Positions 35,026 to 44,007 of a stretch of DNA of 64,000 nt are shown here, piece by piece. The notes under the pieces are model-generated. The model ran no database searches. It had not been told where the DNA came from and worked only from the letters and a program-made list of their open reading frames with translations. The translations under genes and the position numbers were made by a program. Every line of letters begins with the position of its first letter. Positions within the stretch are counted from its first letter, which is position 1. Origin of the DNA: Nostoc linckia NIES-25 (GTDB taxonomy: Bacteria; Cyanobacteriota; Cyanobacteriia; Cyanobacteriales; Nostocaceae); NCBI RefSeq assembly GCF_002368035.1, contig NZ_AP018223.1:505016-569015 (forward strand). The letters run 5' to 3'.

Positions 35026-35835
35026 ATGAAAAACTATTGGCAAAAAATCCAATTAACTGCTGCATTGGGTGTAACTTTCTTGAGTAGCATCGTCTATTGT
35101 CCAGCAATTTGGGCATTGCCAGCTGGCTTAAACACCGCCTCCATCCAGTTTACCTCACCACCGCCACCACCCGACCGAGGAGCAGCAGGCGATCGCGGAG
35201 GAGCAGCTAGTCGTGGATGCGGTAGCGCCAATGAATCTCTTATGGCACTAGTTCCCGTTTACGAGCAAGCTGTAAAACAAGAACAAAAACAAGCAATTTC
35301 TGTGACCAAAGTTTGGGGTTTAACAACTGTTACACATCCAACATTTTGGTTTTTTGTTCCATATAACAAATCATCGATCGCAGCGATCGAATTTGTCATT
35401 AAAGATGAGTCTAACAAACCAAGTCAAACTATATACCGAACGGCGATAAATTCCCCAGCGAATCCAGGAATTATTAGCGTTAGTTTGCCAGAAACCACTA
35501 CAGCTTTGGAGGTGGGCAAAATGTACCACTGGTTCTTCAAAGTGAAAATCAACTGCAACAACCAACAACCAGCAGAATTAGAATATGTTGAGGGATGGGT
35601 GGAAAGAGTTAACCCTACTTCTAGCCTTGCAGAGGCTATCAAGCAGGCAACACCCCAGCAGCAAGTAGCCCTGTATGCAGAAAATGGCATTTGGCACGAT
35701 GCTTTAAATCTTGCAGCAAAACTTCGTTTAGACAAGCCAAAAGATGCATCTGTGATGGCTGACTGGACAAGTTTGCTCAAGTCGGTGGGTTTAGAAAAAT
35801 TAGCCCAACAGCCCTTAATATCAATTAAAAATTAA
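35026..35835 (+). CDS. DUF928-family secreted protein (copy A)
   Basis: The 269-aa protein has an N-terminal signal peptide ending near WALPAG. A Pro/Gly/Arg-rich linker (PPPPPDRGAAGDRGGAASRG) is followed by a beta-rich domain with the DUF928 marks LMALVPVYEQ, THPTFWFFVPY, EFVIKDES and YHWFFKVKINC. A helical C-terminal segment (YAENGIWHDALNLAAKLR) also appears in the copy at 59955. It is probably periplasmic or outer-membrane-associated. In both loci it directly follows a CHAT-CHASE2 gene, so a role as its extracytoplasmic partner or ligand is possible. The function is unknown. Confidence 0.85.
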   Translation: MKNYWQKIQLTAALGVTFLSSIVYCPAIWALPAGLNTASIQFTSPPPPPDRGAAGDRGGAASRGCGSANESLMALVPVYEQAVKQEQKQAISVTKVWGLTTVTHPTFWFFVPYNKSSIAAIEFVIKDESNKPSQTIYRTAINSPANPGIISVSLPETTTALEVGKMYHWFFKVKINCNNQQPAELEYVEGWVERVNPTSSLAEAIKQATPQQQVALYAENGIWHDALNLAAKLRLDKPKDASVMADWTSLLKSVGLEKLAQQPLISIKN

Positions 35836-36231
35836 AAACCTGTACTGAGCGCAGTTGAAGTATTAAAAATTAAAAATTAAGAAAGCTTTATCTACAAAGT
35901 ACACGGGTAGGGGCACAATATATTCATACGTGTCAACTTAAGCTCAAACTGTTGCCCCACAATCGTTTTACCCCACCCCCAACCCCTCCCCTTGCCAAGG
36001 GGAGGGGAGGTTTTGCGTCAGCAAAGCCGGGGTGGGGTAACGCGGATCTTGATGGTAAATGAGTATAACTCAATATCACGTCTTCACAAGGGTTTCACGT
36101 TAAGTTGACACCAATGAATATATTGTGCCCCTACAATTATCTGTAGCTCACGAAGTTGTAATCTGCTACAAATTTAGATTAAATTTCTCATCGGTGAAAC
36201 TGCAATTTATTCTGACTTCTGAATTCTGTTT
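35836..36231. other. Intergenic region with a MITE
   Basis: The gap between the DUF928 and GNAT genes is mostly taken up by the inverted-repeat element at 35907-36134. I see no gene in it. Confidence 0.6.
35907..36134. mobile_element. MITE-like element with 34-bp terminal inverted repeats
   Basis: The left end GTAGGGGCACAATATATTCA (positions 35907-35940) and the complement of the right end (36101-36134) agree in 32 of 34 positions. The element is 228 bp and holds a nested hairpin (ccctccccttgccaagggga) but no coding sequence. Partial relatives of the end (gtcaacttaag) are near 40470 and 52195. This suggests a non-autonomous transposable element. Confidence 0.8.
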
Positions 36232-36741
36232 TTACAAATCAATTTTCATTTTGAAAGAGATTTCGCCAACTCGGTTGATTGTCTCGCTGTCAGGGACGAC
36301 TTCAAAACCTAATCTTTTATATAATGCCAAGGCGGGATTTGTCGCTCTAATACTGAGAGATACTGATGGGTAAAATGTTTTGGCTGCTGATAATACATGC
36401 TTGAGTAACTGTGTTCCTATGCCTTGATTGCGATATTCAGGGAGAACTGCTATTGCTAATTCGGGAATGCGATCGCTAATATAACCATATCCTTTATTTT
36501 CACCTGTCAATAAACGCAGCCATGCTGCTCCTACTGGCTGATTAATATTTTCTAAAATAGCAACAAAGCCACTATCATCTTTCTCTCCCCAATTTTTCAC
36601 ATATTTTGCTAGATCGGGATGATTCATTGCATCCTGCACTGTCAAATTACCTTCCTTCCTCAGATGCGCTGCTTCGTAAAGCATTTGCCACAGAAAAGGC
36701 TCATCTTTTTTTGTGAGTGGGCAAATAGAATAATTCATCAT
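36232..36741 (-). CDS. GNAT-family N-acetyltransferase
   Basis: This is a 169-aa acetyltransferase with an N-terminal strand-helix (YSICPLTKKDEPFLWQML) and acetyl-CoA loop in LAIAVLPEYRNQGIGTQLL. The C-terminal NPALALYKRLGFEVVP is typical of the family. It starts with ATG at 36741. The acceptor is unknown. A GNAT of a different subgroup lies at 21535; nothing links them. Confidence 0.92.
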   Translation of the reverse strand: MMNYSICPLTKKDEPFLWQMLYEAAHLRKEGNLTVQDAMNHPDLAKYVKNWGEKDDSGFVAILENINQPVGAAWLRLLTGENKGYGYISDRIPELAIAVLPEYRNQGIGTQLLKHVLSAAKTFYPSVSLSIRATNPALALYKRLGFEVVPDSETINRVGEISFKMKIDL

Positions 36742-36964
36742 CTCTTATCGTACCAAGTTGCCGAAGTTAATTGTATTTACAATCAAAGTAACCACCTAAT
36801 ACCAATTTGAATAATGATTAAAATTCTGAAATCTTGCCCTGTAGCTTTTTCTCTAACCAAAATAAAAATCCAAAATCCAAAATGGTATTAGTGCTTACAA
36901 AGTAAATAATATTATCTCAGCTAACCTAGTATCAAATCCTGCTTCAAACCTGCTTTTACCAACA

Positions 36965-37519
36965 TTAAAATATTTTACTCAGTGGAGCCGATAAACCATC
37001 AATACTGATGAGATTTTTCTGCTGTTGATATTCTCTAATTCCCTCTTCGCCTTTTTTACTAGCCCAGTTTACTAGAGTTTGGCGCTGACCTCGATAGTCA
37101 TACAGTGGTACACCAAAACCACAAGAGGTCTGTACTCGTTGGATATCGGCGACGATAATTTGACGAGTTCCAGGTATTTCTGGAAATAGACGATACAGTG
37201 AGTTCCAGTCAGGAGAAGTGGGTAAAATTGTATTTCCTTGACCGTAAAGACGCAAAATAGAAGCAGGTTCTTCAAAAGCGCAAAACATGAAAGTAATTCG
37301 CCCATTTTCTTCTAAATGCGCGGAAGTTTCGTTACTACTCCCTGTAAGATCTATATAAGCTACTCGCTTAGGAGAAAGGATGCGAAAGCAATCCAAACCT
37401 TTAGGAGACAGATTGACATGGCCTGTAGGACTTAAGGGTGCAGAACCAACAAAAAAAATGTGTTGGGCGCTAATGAAGTCTTGCAGTTCTCCAGTAATAC
37501 ACTCAAAAAATTTAGCCAT
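36965..37519 (-). CDS. Pyridoxamine 5'-phosphate oxidase-like protein
   Basis: The 184-aa protein starts at MAKFFECITGE (ATG 37519; the longer frame from 37552 adds a doubtful extension). The sequence FFVGSAPLSPTGHVNLSPKG, then RVAYIDLTGSSNETSAHL and RITFMFCAFEEP, is typical of the PNPOx-like split-barrel FMN-binding family, in which many members have unknown substrates. It probably binds flavin or a related cofactor, and it is cytoplasmic. Confidence 0.88.
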   Translation of the reverse strand: MAKFFECITGELQDFISAQHIFFVGSAPLSPTGHVNLSPKGLDCFRILSPKRVAYIDLTGSSNETSAHLEENGRITFMFCAFEEPASILRLYGQGNTILPTSPDWNSLYRLFPEIPGTRQIIVADIQRVQTSCGFGVPLYDYRGQRQTLVNWASKKGEEGIREYQQQKNLISIDGLSAPLSKIF

Positions 37520-37771
37520 AGAATGTGTGATTTCTATTTGCAAATTCCTCATCTTCTCAGCCTATGTCCAAGCTAAGAATCTAGCAAGGCCTATTTGCCA
37601 ATATCTGATGATAAGGGGGTTCTTGTGGGAGTGGGAAGATGTAGCTTTAGCTTCCCACGGGGGGGGACAAGGGAGGTGGGGAGTAGGAAGTGTGTAGAGA
37701 CGCGATTAATCGCGTCTATAAAGAGTGAAGAGTGGGGGGGATAAGGAAGTGGGGAGTGGGGAGAAGTATTA

Positions 37772-38293
37772 TTATTTTATGTAACGACTGGCCATTTGCA
37801 AGGCGTCGGCGATATCCACATCACCATCGCCGTCAGCATCTAAGAAGGAATTGAGTACGGGATTACCCCCAGTTTGGGGATTTTGAGCATTGGCGCCTGA
37901 TTTGAGAAAATTCAATACTAAAGGTACTGCTAAAGGCAGCAGTTGTCGAACCATACCAGCATCTAACCCTGTGCGCTGGGCAGCAATTTCAGCTACTTGC
38001 TGTTGTATACCAGCAGAAAATAACGAATCGACTGCTTGGGGGTTGGGAGAAGTACCAGCATATTGATTGACTAGAGTTTGTGCGGCTTCATTACCATCTG
38101 TGGCTTGCTTGTTTTGTAAAGCCGAACGAACTTGACCGCCTACAATTGACAAAACTGATTGAATGGTAGAAGGATCTGTGCCAGTACGATCGCTCAGTTG
38201 ATTTACAGTGTTAACAATACTTCCTAGTTGACCTAAGCTGCCCTGTTGATTGGGATTAGTGACAGCACCGAGAATTTGATCGAAAAGTCCCAT
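37772..38293 (-). CDS. DUF937-like protein with a C-terminal EF-hand/dockerin motif
   Basis: The protein begins MGLFDQILGAVTNPNQQGS, the start usual for DUF937-type proteins. It has helical repeats (LSIVGGQVRSALQNKQ) and ends in a calcium-binding loop, DADGDGDVDIADALQMA, of EF-hand or dockerin type. ATG 38293 has been chosen because the longer frame from 38338 adds a charged tail from repeat sequence. It has no signal peptide. The function is unknown; calcium binding is predicted from the loop. Confidence 0.82.
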   Translation of the reverse strand: MGLFDQILGAVTNPNQQGSLGQLGSIVNTVNQLSDRTGTDPSTIQSVLSIVGGQVRSALQNKQATDGNEAAQTLVNQYAGTSPNPQAVDSLFSAGIQQQVAEIAAQRTGLDAGMVRQLLPLAVPLVLNFLKSGANAQNPQTGGNPVLNSFLDADGDGDVDIADALQMASRYIK

Positions 38294-38325
38294 AAGTTTG
38301 TTTTTCCCTTTGTTCTCAAAAAGCC

Positions 38326-38526
38326 AGAGACGTAGCACTGCTACGTCTCTACTTATTGTTGATTATTATGAAAAAACTAACTCTCAAATGCTAGTACCCC
38401 AAGGCGGAAAAATGTAAAGACGCACCAGTGGAATAATGTAGAGACGTAGCACTGGAATAATGTAGAGACGTAGCAGTGCTACGTCTCTACAAAAATTTCG
38501 GGTAACACAGAATTAGTTTCACCAGA
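38326..38526. repeat. Interspersed hairpin repeats upstream of the DUF937-like gene
   Basis: There are several copies of the gtagagacgtagca-type palindrome (38326-38352, 38438-38455, 38462-38490). The last is followed by the same tail (gggtaacacagaattagttt) as at 11790-11826, indicating a mobile or duplicated unit. Confidence 0.75.
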
Positions 38527-38535
38527 TTTGGAATA

Positions 38536-40266
38536 TTATGCAGTAGGCGCTGCTGTGCTATTAACTGAAGCTTGAGAAATTGGCAGACTAATAGCAAATT
38601 CTGTACCTATTTCCAACTCAGACTCGCAGCTAATTTTACCTTGATGTTTTTCTACCACGATCTGATATGCGATCGCTAGCCCCAAACCAGTACCAATCCC
38701 TCGTGGTTTAGTGGTGAAAAAGGTTTCAAATATTTTGTGTAAATTTTCTGGTGAAATACCAGAACCGTTGTCTGCAATTCTTACGATCGCCCAATTATTT
38801 TGATAGCATTCTGTGATAATAGTAATTTCAGGTAAAAACTGTGGATTCTGGGCTACTTTTTCCTCCACAGCATCGATGGCATTGCTTAAAAGATTCATAA
38901 ATACCTGATAAAGTAAACCTGCATAGCCTGGAATTGTTGGAATTTTTCCATAGTTACGAACAAGGCTAATACCATTTTTCAGGCGATTGTTCAAAATTAA
39001 TAATGTACTATCTAGACAAGCGTGTAGATCTAATAACTGTGCTTCGCCTTCGTCTAAGCGAGAGAAATCTTTTAAACTATGAACAATTTCTCGCGTGCGT
39101 TCAGCGCCAACTTTCATGGAGTTAAAGAGTTTTGGTAAATCTTCTAATAGAAACTCTAAATCAATTTCTTCTGCTAAAGTTTGCAAAGTTGGTGAAGGTT
39201 GAGGTACTTCGGCTTGATATGTTTGCAGTAGTGCTAATAAATCGTCAGTATAAGTTTTTGCATGTACGAGATTGCCAGAAATGAAATTTATGGGATTATT
39301 AATTTCGTGAGCGACACCAGCCAACATCCGTCCTAAACTAGACATTTTCTCACTTTGAATTAGTCGTGATTGATTCTCAGCTTGTTGTTCTGCTAACAGG
39401 TGCTTTACCTGTTGAATCAACTGATTAAGAGAGTTAGCTAATGCACCAACTTCATCCTCTGTAGTTATAGGCGCTTGCAAATCAAAATTGGCTTCTTGGG
39501 TAACTCTTTGGGCAATATTTGTAACTGCGTTAATGGGACGGGCGATGATATTACTGGTATAGAAAGCAAGGATAGCTGCGATCGCCATTGACAGCAGTAT
39601 ACTACCAATAATAATCTGAGCTTGGATTAACGCAGCCTTTTCTTGAGCTATGTCAGCGTGCTTTTGATCTTCTTGCACTGTTGTGGCAAACTCAGTTAAT
39701 TCATGGGCAAATTGATAAAACTTCAAAGCATCCTGACTTTGACTGAATTTCGAGATTAATTGCTGCGCTTTTAATGCTCCCTGTGGCTGCGAACTTAATG
39801 GCAAAATTTGTCTAATTAATGACCTCAGTTGCTCAAAATATACATTTATTGAGTTGTCATGCTTGAGCAGCAGCAGGTGTAAATTTCCTTGTGAATGAGT
39901 CTGACTAAATTCTTCTGCCTGAGAAACTAATGTTTCAGCTTCGGCCAAATCGGTCTTAAAACTAGATATTCCTCTTAACAAAGCTTGTGGCTGCTGTAAA
40001 AAAGGCACTATTTCTTGCTGGTGAATCTGTATTTCTAACAATTCTCCTTGCAAACTACTTAACAAGCTTCTTTCCTCATCTACCAAGACCATTTTTTGTC
40101 TAGCTTGTTGAAAATAGCGATCGCCTATTACCAATCCTGCTGTTGTTCCCAAAACTGCAATTCCTAAAGCTAGTCCGTACCCACAAACAATTTTTTGTCG
40201 AATACTCAGCTGGTGAAATACTTGTTTAACCCAGTTAGAGTATTTTAATTTAGGTGTGGCAGTCAT
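38536..40266 (-). CDS. Sensor histidine kinase
   Basis: The 576-aa protein has membrane segment 1 at 25-47, a four-helix extracytoplasmic region and membrane segment 2 at 215-237. A HAMP domain (about 240-290) and a dimerisation/phosphoacceptor region with His320 in AGVAHEINNPINFI follow. The HATPase_c domain has N box NLLSNAIDAVE, G1 IADNGSGIS and G2 GTGLGLAIAYQI. It phosphorylates an unidentified response regulator; none is adjacent. It starts with ATG at 40266. Confidence 0.93.
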   Translation of the reverse strand: MTATPKLKYSNWVKQVFHQLSIRQKIVCGYGLALGIAVLGTTAGLVIGDRYFQQARQKMVLVDEERSLLSSLQGELLEIQIHQQEIVPFLQQPQALLRGISSFKTDLAEAETLVSQAEEFSQTHSQGNLHLLLLKHDNSINVYFEQLRSLIRQILPLSSQPQGALKAQQLISKFSQSQDALKFYQFAHELTEFATTVQEDQKHADIAQEKAALIQAQIIIGSILLSMAIAAILAFYTSNIIARPINAVTNIAQRVTQEANFDLQAPITTEDEVGALANSLNQLIQQVKHLLAEQQAENQSRLIQSEKMSSLGRMLAGVAHEINNPINFISGNLVHAKTYTDDLLALLQTYQAEVPQPSPTLQTLAEEIDLEFLLEDLPKLFNSMKVGAERTREIVHSLKDFSRLDEGEAQLLDLHACLDSTLLILNNRLKNGISLVRNYGKIPTIPGYAGLLYQVFMNLLSNAIDAVEEKVAQNPQFLPEITIITECYQNNWAIVRIADNGSGISPENLHKIFETFFTTKPRGIGTGLGLAIAYQIVVEKHQGKISCESELEIGTEFAISLPISQASVNSTAAPTA

Positions 40267-40629
40267 GGTATAACTCGCTGTTGAATTAACTTAGAACTAG
40301 GGAGTAGCAAGCCAAAAAGAAAAAGATAAGCGTCGGCTTTTGCAGAGTAATCCGGTGATTGAAAGCAAAAATTATACAAAATTCGCTCTTAGTTTATCAG
40401 AGGTTGCTTTTTTGTACCCTGGTTAAAAATACTGAAACTATGAAGTAGAGATGTATAACTGTTATAGGTGTCAACTTAAGAAATGATTTATAAAGTAAAC
40501 CTTAAATTGTATGGTGCGTTATAGCAACGCTTAACGCACCATGTTTCTCGGTGCCCTGCGGCTGATTCTTACTCTCTTAAACTCTCAAATCCTTGCATAG
40601 CCGTAACACACCCTACCTTAATATTTACT

Positions 40630-40734
40630 CAGAAGGTCAAACTTGAACCTCAGAAGGTCAAACTTGAGCCTCAAAAGGTCAAACTTGAACCTCAGAAGGT
40701 CAAACTTGAACCTCAGAAGGTCAAACTTGAGCTT
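40630..40734. repeat. Second tandem array of a 21-bp unit, five copies
   Basis: The unit cagaaggtcaaacttgaacc plus t occurs five times (40630, 40651, 40672, 40693, 40714). It is unrelated in sequence to the unit at 34225 but has the same period. The array contains no spacers. Confidence 0.9.
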
Positions 40735-40744
40735 CTGAGGATGT

Positions 40745-40888
40745 CAGGACTTACGCAAAAGATAACGAAAGTAGCGGTAATACCCTGCGGGTTCGCTCTT
40801 AGCGTTGTCGCAGAGTAGCCGCTCCGCGTCTACATGAATTACCGCTACGCCAGAATAAGGTTTTCAGTCACATATTGCGTAAGTTCTG
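40745..40888. mobile_element. MITE-like element, CAGGACTTACGCAA ends (copy 1)
   Basis: The left end CAGGACTTACGCAA and right end TTGCGTAAGTTCTG match in 13 of 14 positions. A copy is at 50991-51084, in the opposite orientation as judged by the internal 'tgaaaacctta' segment. It is non-coding. Confidence 0.8.
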
Positions 40889-40967
40889 GATGTTTGAAAA
40901 GCCCTCTTCCTGGTAGGAAAACGTTGCTTGAATCACCCTACTTAAAATTTACTTAATTAATGGTTTC

Positions 40968-42662
40968 TTATTCAAATGCTTGTTCTAATTGTTCGGGAGT
41001 GAGAGATTGAATTAAACTTAAAGGTAGCGGTTGCTGACTAATTGTATTAGCGTAATCTGTACTCAAATATGATACGTAAGTCGATTGTTGGGCTATATAA
41101 GTTTCAAAAAAGGAAACACTCAAAACGTTAACATAACGACGTGCTACGGCTTGACCATAACCGATTACTTGTGTAGGTATAGGCACGGTTGGATTTGATG
41201 GTTCTACAATAGTTGAAAAGTGTGTAGCGCCATTGATGAGTGCTAAATACTTGTTTGGAGTTGTTAACCAAGTAAAAGGCTGAATTTGTTCTACTAAAGC
41301 CGGAGCAACCGTATCAGCACTACCAGATACAATCATTACTGGAATTTTTATTTGGCTGAGACTAGCTTTTCCAAAAATACTGCTGTCAATTGGGTTAATG
41401 GCGATCGCAGCTTTTATCCTAGCATCTGATAAATTATATTTAGCATTTGGTAAATTCAGTGCTAAACACTGAAGTAAAAGCGAAATATTTAACGTATTTT
41501 CTAAAGCTGGACAATCAGCTTTAAGTTGCTCAAAATTAATTGGTGCGCCTGCTAAAGCTAATGCTGTGTATCCACCAAATGATTGCCCAATTACACCAAC
41601 TTGTTCTAAATTTAAACGTCCCTGAAATGTTGGATTAGACTTTGATAAAGTAGTGAGTTCATCGAGTAAGAATTTAACATCTAAAGGTCTATCGATTAGT
41701 TCTCTCGGATTAGTTACTTTATCTGCCGTACCTGCAAATAAGGCTTGCAGTTGTTTGGAATCACTGCCAGGATGTTCTGGAACAGCAACCACAAAACCAT
41801 AAGAAGCAAGATGTTCGGCTAGATAGGCAAAGCTTGTTCTGTCAGAACCAAGTCCGTGGGAAATGACAATTATCGGACGAGGAGTTTGAGCAATTGGTAA
41901 GTAAATATCAGCCGGGAATTGCCTAATACGCGATAAGTCATTAAGAATGATAGTTTGCTTTGAAAAAGTAAAACTACCAGTTTTTCCTAAGTCCAATGGA
42001 ACAGTATTCAGTGTAGAAGCGTTAGTTGTTTTTTGTTGGGATTCTTGGTTAATCAGTGCTACTGCATTTTGAGTATGATTAACTAAATTTTGTAGTGCTT
42101 CTGCTATTGCCAAACTCCGGTTTAAGTTAATTGAAATTGACCTGGACGGAAACTTGCGTAATATATTTAGAAGTGTAAAATCTTTTTGATTTGCAGCTGA
42201 TAAAATCAATGAAGCGCGAATTGCATAAAACCCTGATATATTAGATTCTGTCTGAATAACTTTTCCTAAATTATCTAATAATCTTTCACCAATTGGTGTA
42301 TAAAGAAACTGCGAAACTTGTACTTGACTTAAAGGAATTGGAGTTGTTAAAGCTTTTCGTAGTTGAGTTAGCTGCTTTTGTCCAACATACTTTCTATATG
42401 CAGCCAAATCTTGGTCTACTTTACCAGTTCTCACATAAGTTTCAAGCGAACTAATTGGAATAGACTCTTCTAAAAGACCGTAGTTAAATTTGAGCCGTTC
42501 TGCACCAAAAGCAGGATAAGCTGTTAGGATAGGCAGTAACCCGATGCTAAAAACTTTCAAAGCTATTTTTCGCCAAACAATTTGTCGATCTAAAAGGTTA
42601 GTCAAGTCGCTTCGCTCCAATTCAAAATTCAAAACTTGTACTGAGCTTGTCGAAGTATTCAA
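40968..42662 (-). CDS. Alpha/beta hydrolase with N-terminal DUF1400 domain
   Basis: The 564-aa protein has an N-terminal hydrophobic stretch (IALKVFSIGLLPILTAYPAF) and the cyanobacterial DUF1400 helical domain (LKFNYGLLEESIPISSLETY). An alpha/beta hydrolase domain follows, with nucleophile Ser in GVIGQSFGGYTALAL (about residue 360) and the oxyanion region ISHGLGSDRTSFAYLAEHLA. It probably acts on an ester or lipid in the periplasm or at the membrane. The first ~20 codons (42662 downward) run through an interspersed repeat, so the true start may be further downstream. Confidence 0.85.
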   Translation of the reverse strand: MNTSTSSVQVLNFELERSDLTNLLDRQIVWRKIALKVFSIGLLPILTAYPAFGAERLKFNYGLLEESIPISSLETYVRTGKVDQDLAAYRKYVGQKQLTQLRKALTTPIPLSQVQVSQFLYTPIGERLLDNLGKVIQTESNISGFYAIRASLILSAANQKDFTLLNILRKFPSRSISINLNRSLAIAEALQNLVNHTQNAVALINQESQQKTTNASTLNTVPLDLGKTGSFTFSKQTIILNDLSRIRQFPADIYLPIAQTPRPIIVISHGLGSDRTSFAYLAEHLASYGFVVAVPEHPGSDSKQLQALFAGTADKVTNPRELIDRPLDVKFLLDELTTLSKSNPTFQGRLNLEQVGVIGQSFGGYTALALAGAPINFEQLKADCPALENTLNISLLLQCLALNLPNAKYNLSDARIKAAIAINPIDSSIFGKASLSQIKIPVMIVSGSADTVAPALVEQIQPFTWLTTPNKYLALINGATHFSTIVEPSNPTVPIPTQVIGYGQAVARRYVNVLSVSFFETYIAQQSTYVSYLSTDYANTISQQPLPLSLIQSLTPEQLEQAFE

Positions 42663-42777
42663 AATTAAATAAAATTAGTGGCGAGTTCAAGCTACCACTA
42701 ACATGCAAAAACATCAGCAAGGTAGGGAACTTGCTGATAGAAAATGTTCGGTTCATAAGATAGTCTTGAGCAAGGCT

Positions 42778-44007
42778 TTAGACATTAGCCAAAGTTGCTC
42801 CTGGCACTAACTCCACCTTCACCCAACCTGGTTGTCTTCTATCGAACGCTTTATATGCATCAATAACTGACATTAGCGGTTCAAATTGAGTTAAAACTTT
42901 TGTCGGATCTACTGTACCATTGCGAACCAAATCTACCAACCTGGGAATATATTTGCGGTGATTACAATTACCCATGTTAATTGTTAAATTCTTGTTCATC
43001 GCCGTGCCGATGGGGAAGAAATTATGCGTTGGAGGATAAACTCCAATAATTGAGAGCGTACCAGCTTTTGCTAATGCTTGAACTGCCCACTCTAATGCTT
43101 GAGAAGGAGCATTTCCTGGATGCCAATTGCCGTTTTGCGGATTAGTTTTAGGGGCAATTTGTTGTAACTGCTGCTGAAATTGTTGTGCTTCTTGTTGAGC
43201 TTTTTCGGCTGCTGGCCCGCTATCAGGAGCATTAGCATCTACACCAACAGCTTCAATTACCCTATCTACACCAATTCCTCCAGTCAGTTCGCGGATAGCT
43301 TCAATTGGATCTTCGGCATTGTAATCAATGACTTCTGCACCTAAATCGCGTGCCATTTCTAAGCGCGAGGGAATCGTATCCACGGCAATAATGCGTCCTG
43401 CACCGAACAATCTAGCGCTGACAATAGCAAACTGTCCAACAGGGCCGCAACCAAATATGGCGACTGTATCTCCTGGTGTAATCTCTGCAATATCCGCTCC
43501 AAAATATGCCGTCGGGAAGATGTCAGATAAAAGAATTGCTTGGTCGTCTGTGACTTCTTTTGGTAGTTTGACTAACCCTGCATTGGCATAAGGAATCCGA
43601 GCGTATTCAGCTTGCAATCCATCAAAGGGGCCAGATGCTTCTGGGCCGCCAAAAAAGGCTGTCCCGGCGTTATGTCCCTGAGGATTAGCGTTATCACATT
43701 GAGCGTGATATCCTGTTCGGCAGTAAGAACAATAGCCGCAGGCAATTGTTGAGGGAATGACAACGCGATCGCCTACTTTCAAATTCCGCACATTAGAACC
43801 AATTTCTTCAACAATACCAACACCTTCATGTCCTAAAATCGTACCGGGTTTCATGCCTGTAAATGTTCCCCGGATCATGTGTAAATCTGTGCCACAAATT
43901 GCACTAGAAGTTAGTTTAATAATGGCATCTGTCGGCTCTTTAATTTTTGGTTCTGGTACGTTATCTAATCGAATGTCTCCAATTCCATGAAAAACTACTG
44001 CTTTCAT
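42778..44007 (-). CDS. Zinc-dependent alcohol/formaldehyde dehydrogenase family protein
   Basis: The 409-aa protein from ATG 44007 (MKAVVFHGIGD) has catalytic zinc ligands Cys38 (AICGTDLH) and His60-Glu61 (LGHEGVG), and a structural zinc cluster Cys90, 93, 96, 104 (CGYCSYCRTGYHAQC). The Rossmann NAD-binding motif is IFGCGPVGQFAI. An insertion near residue 270 (glutamine-rich) is typical of the glutathione-independent formaldehyde-dehydrogenase-like subgroup. It oxidises an alcohol or aldehyde; the substrate is unknown. The longer frame from 44064 is not supported. Confidence 0.92.
   Translation of the reverse strand: MKAVVFHGIGDIRLDNVPEPKIKEPTDAIIKLTSSAICGTDLHMIRGTFTGMKPGTILGHEGVGIVEEIGSNVRNLKVGDRVVIPSTIACGYCSYCRTGYHAQCDNANPQGHNAGTAFFGGPEASGPFDGLQAEYARIPYANAGLVKLPKEVTDDQAILLSDIFPTAYFGADIAEITPGDTVAIFGCGPVGQFAIVSARLFGAGRIIAVDTIPSRLEMARDLGAEVIDYNAEDPIEAIRELTGGIGVDRVIEAVGVDANAPDSGPAAEKAQQEAQQFQQQLQQIAPKTNPQNGNWHPGNAPSQALEWAVQALAKAGTLSIIGVYPPTHNFFPIGTAMNKNLTINMGNCNHRKYIPRLVDLVRNGTVDPTKVLTQFEPLMSVIDAYKAFDRRQPGWVKVELVPGATLANV

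Larger units (their letters stand above)
40267..40967. other. 700-base repeat-rich intergenic region
   Basis: It holds a 'tggtgcgttatagcaacgc' hairpin near 40513, a 21-bp tandem array (40630-40734) and a MITE-like element (40745-40888). The sequence ataaagtaaaccttaaattg near 40485-40510 recurs near 44305-44330. No gene is evident. Confidence 0.6.

Noticed and set aside
36125..36373. Plus-strand open frame over the MITE and GNAT end
   Set aside because: It is antisense to the GNAT gene and begins in a mobile repeat.
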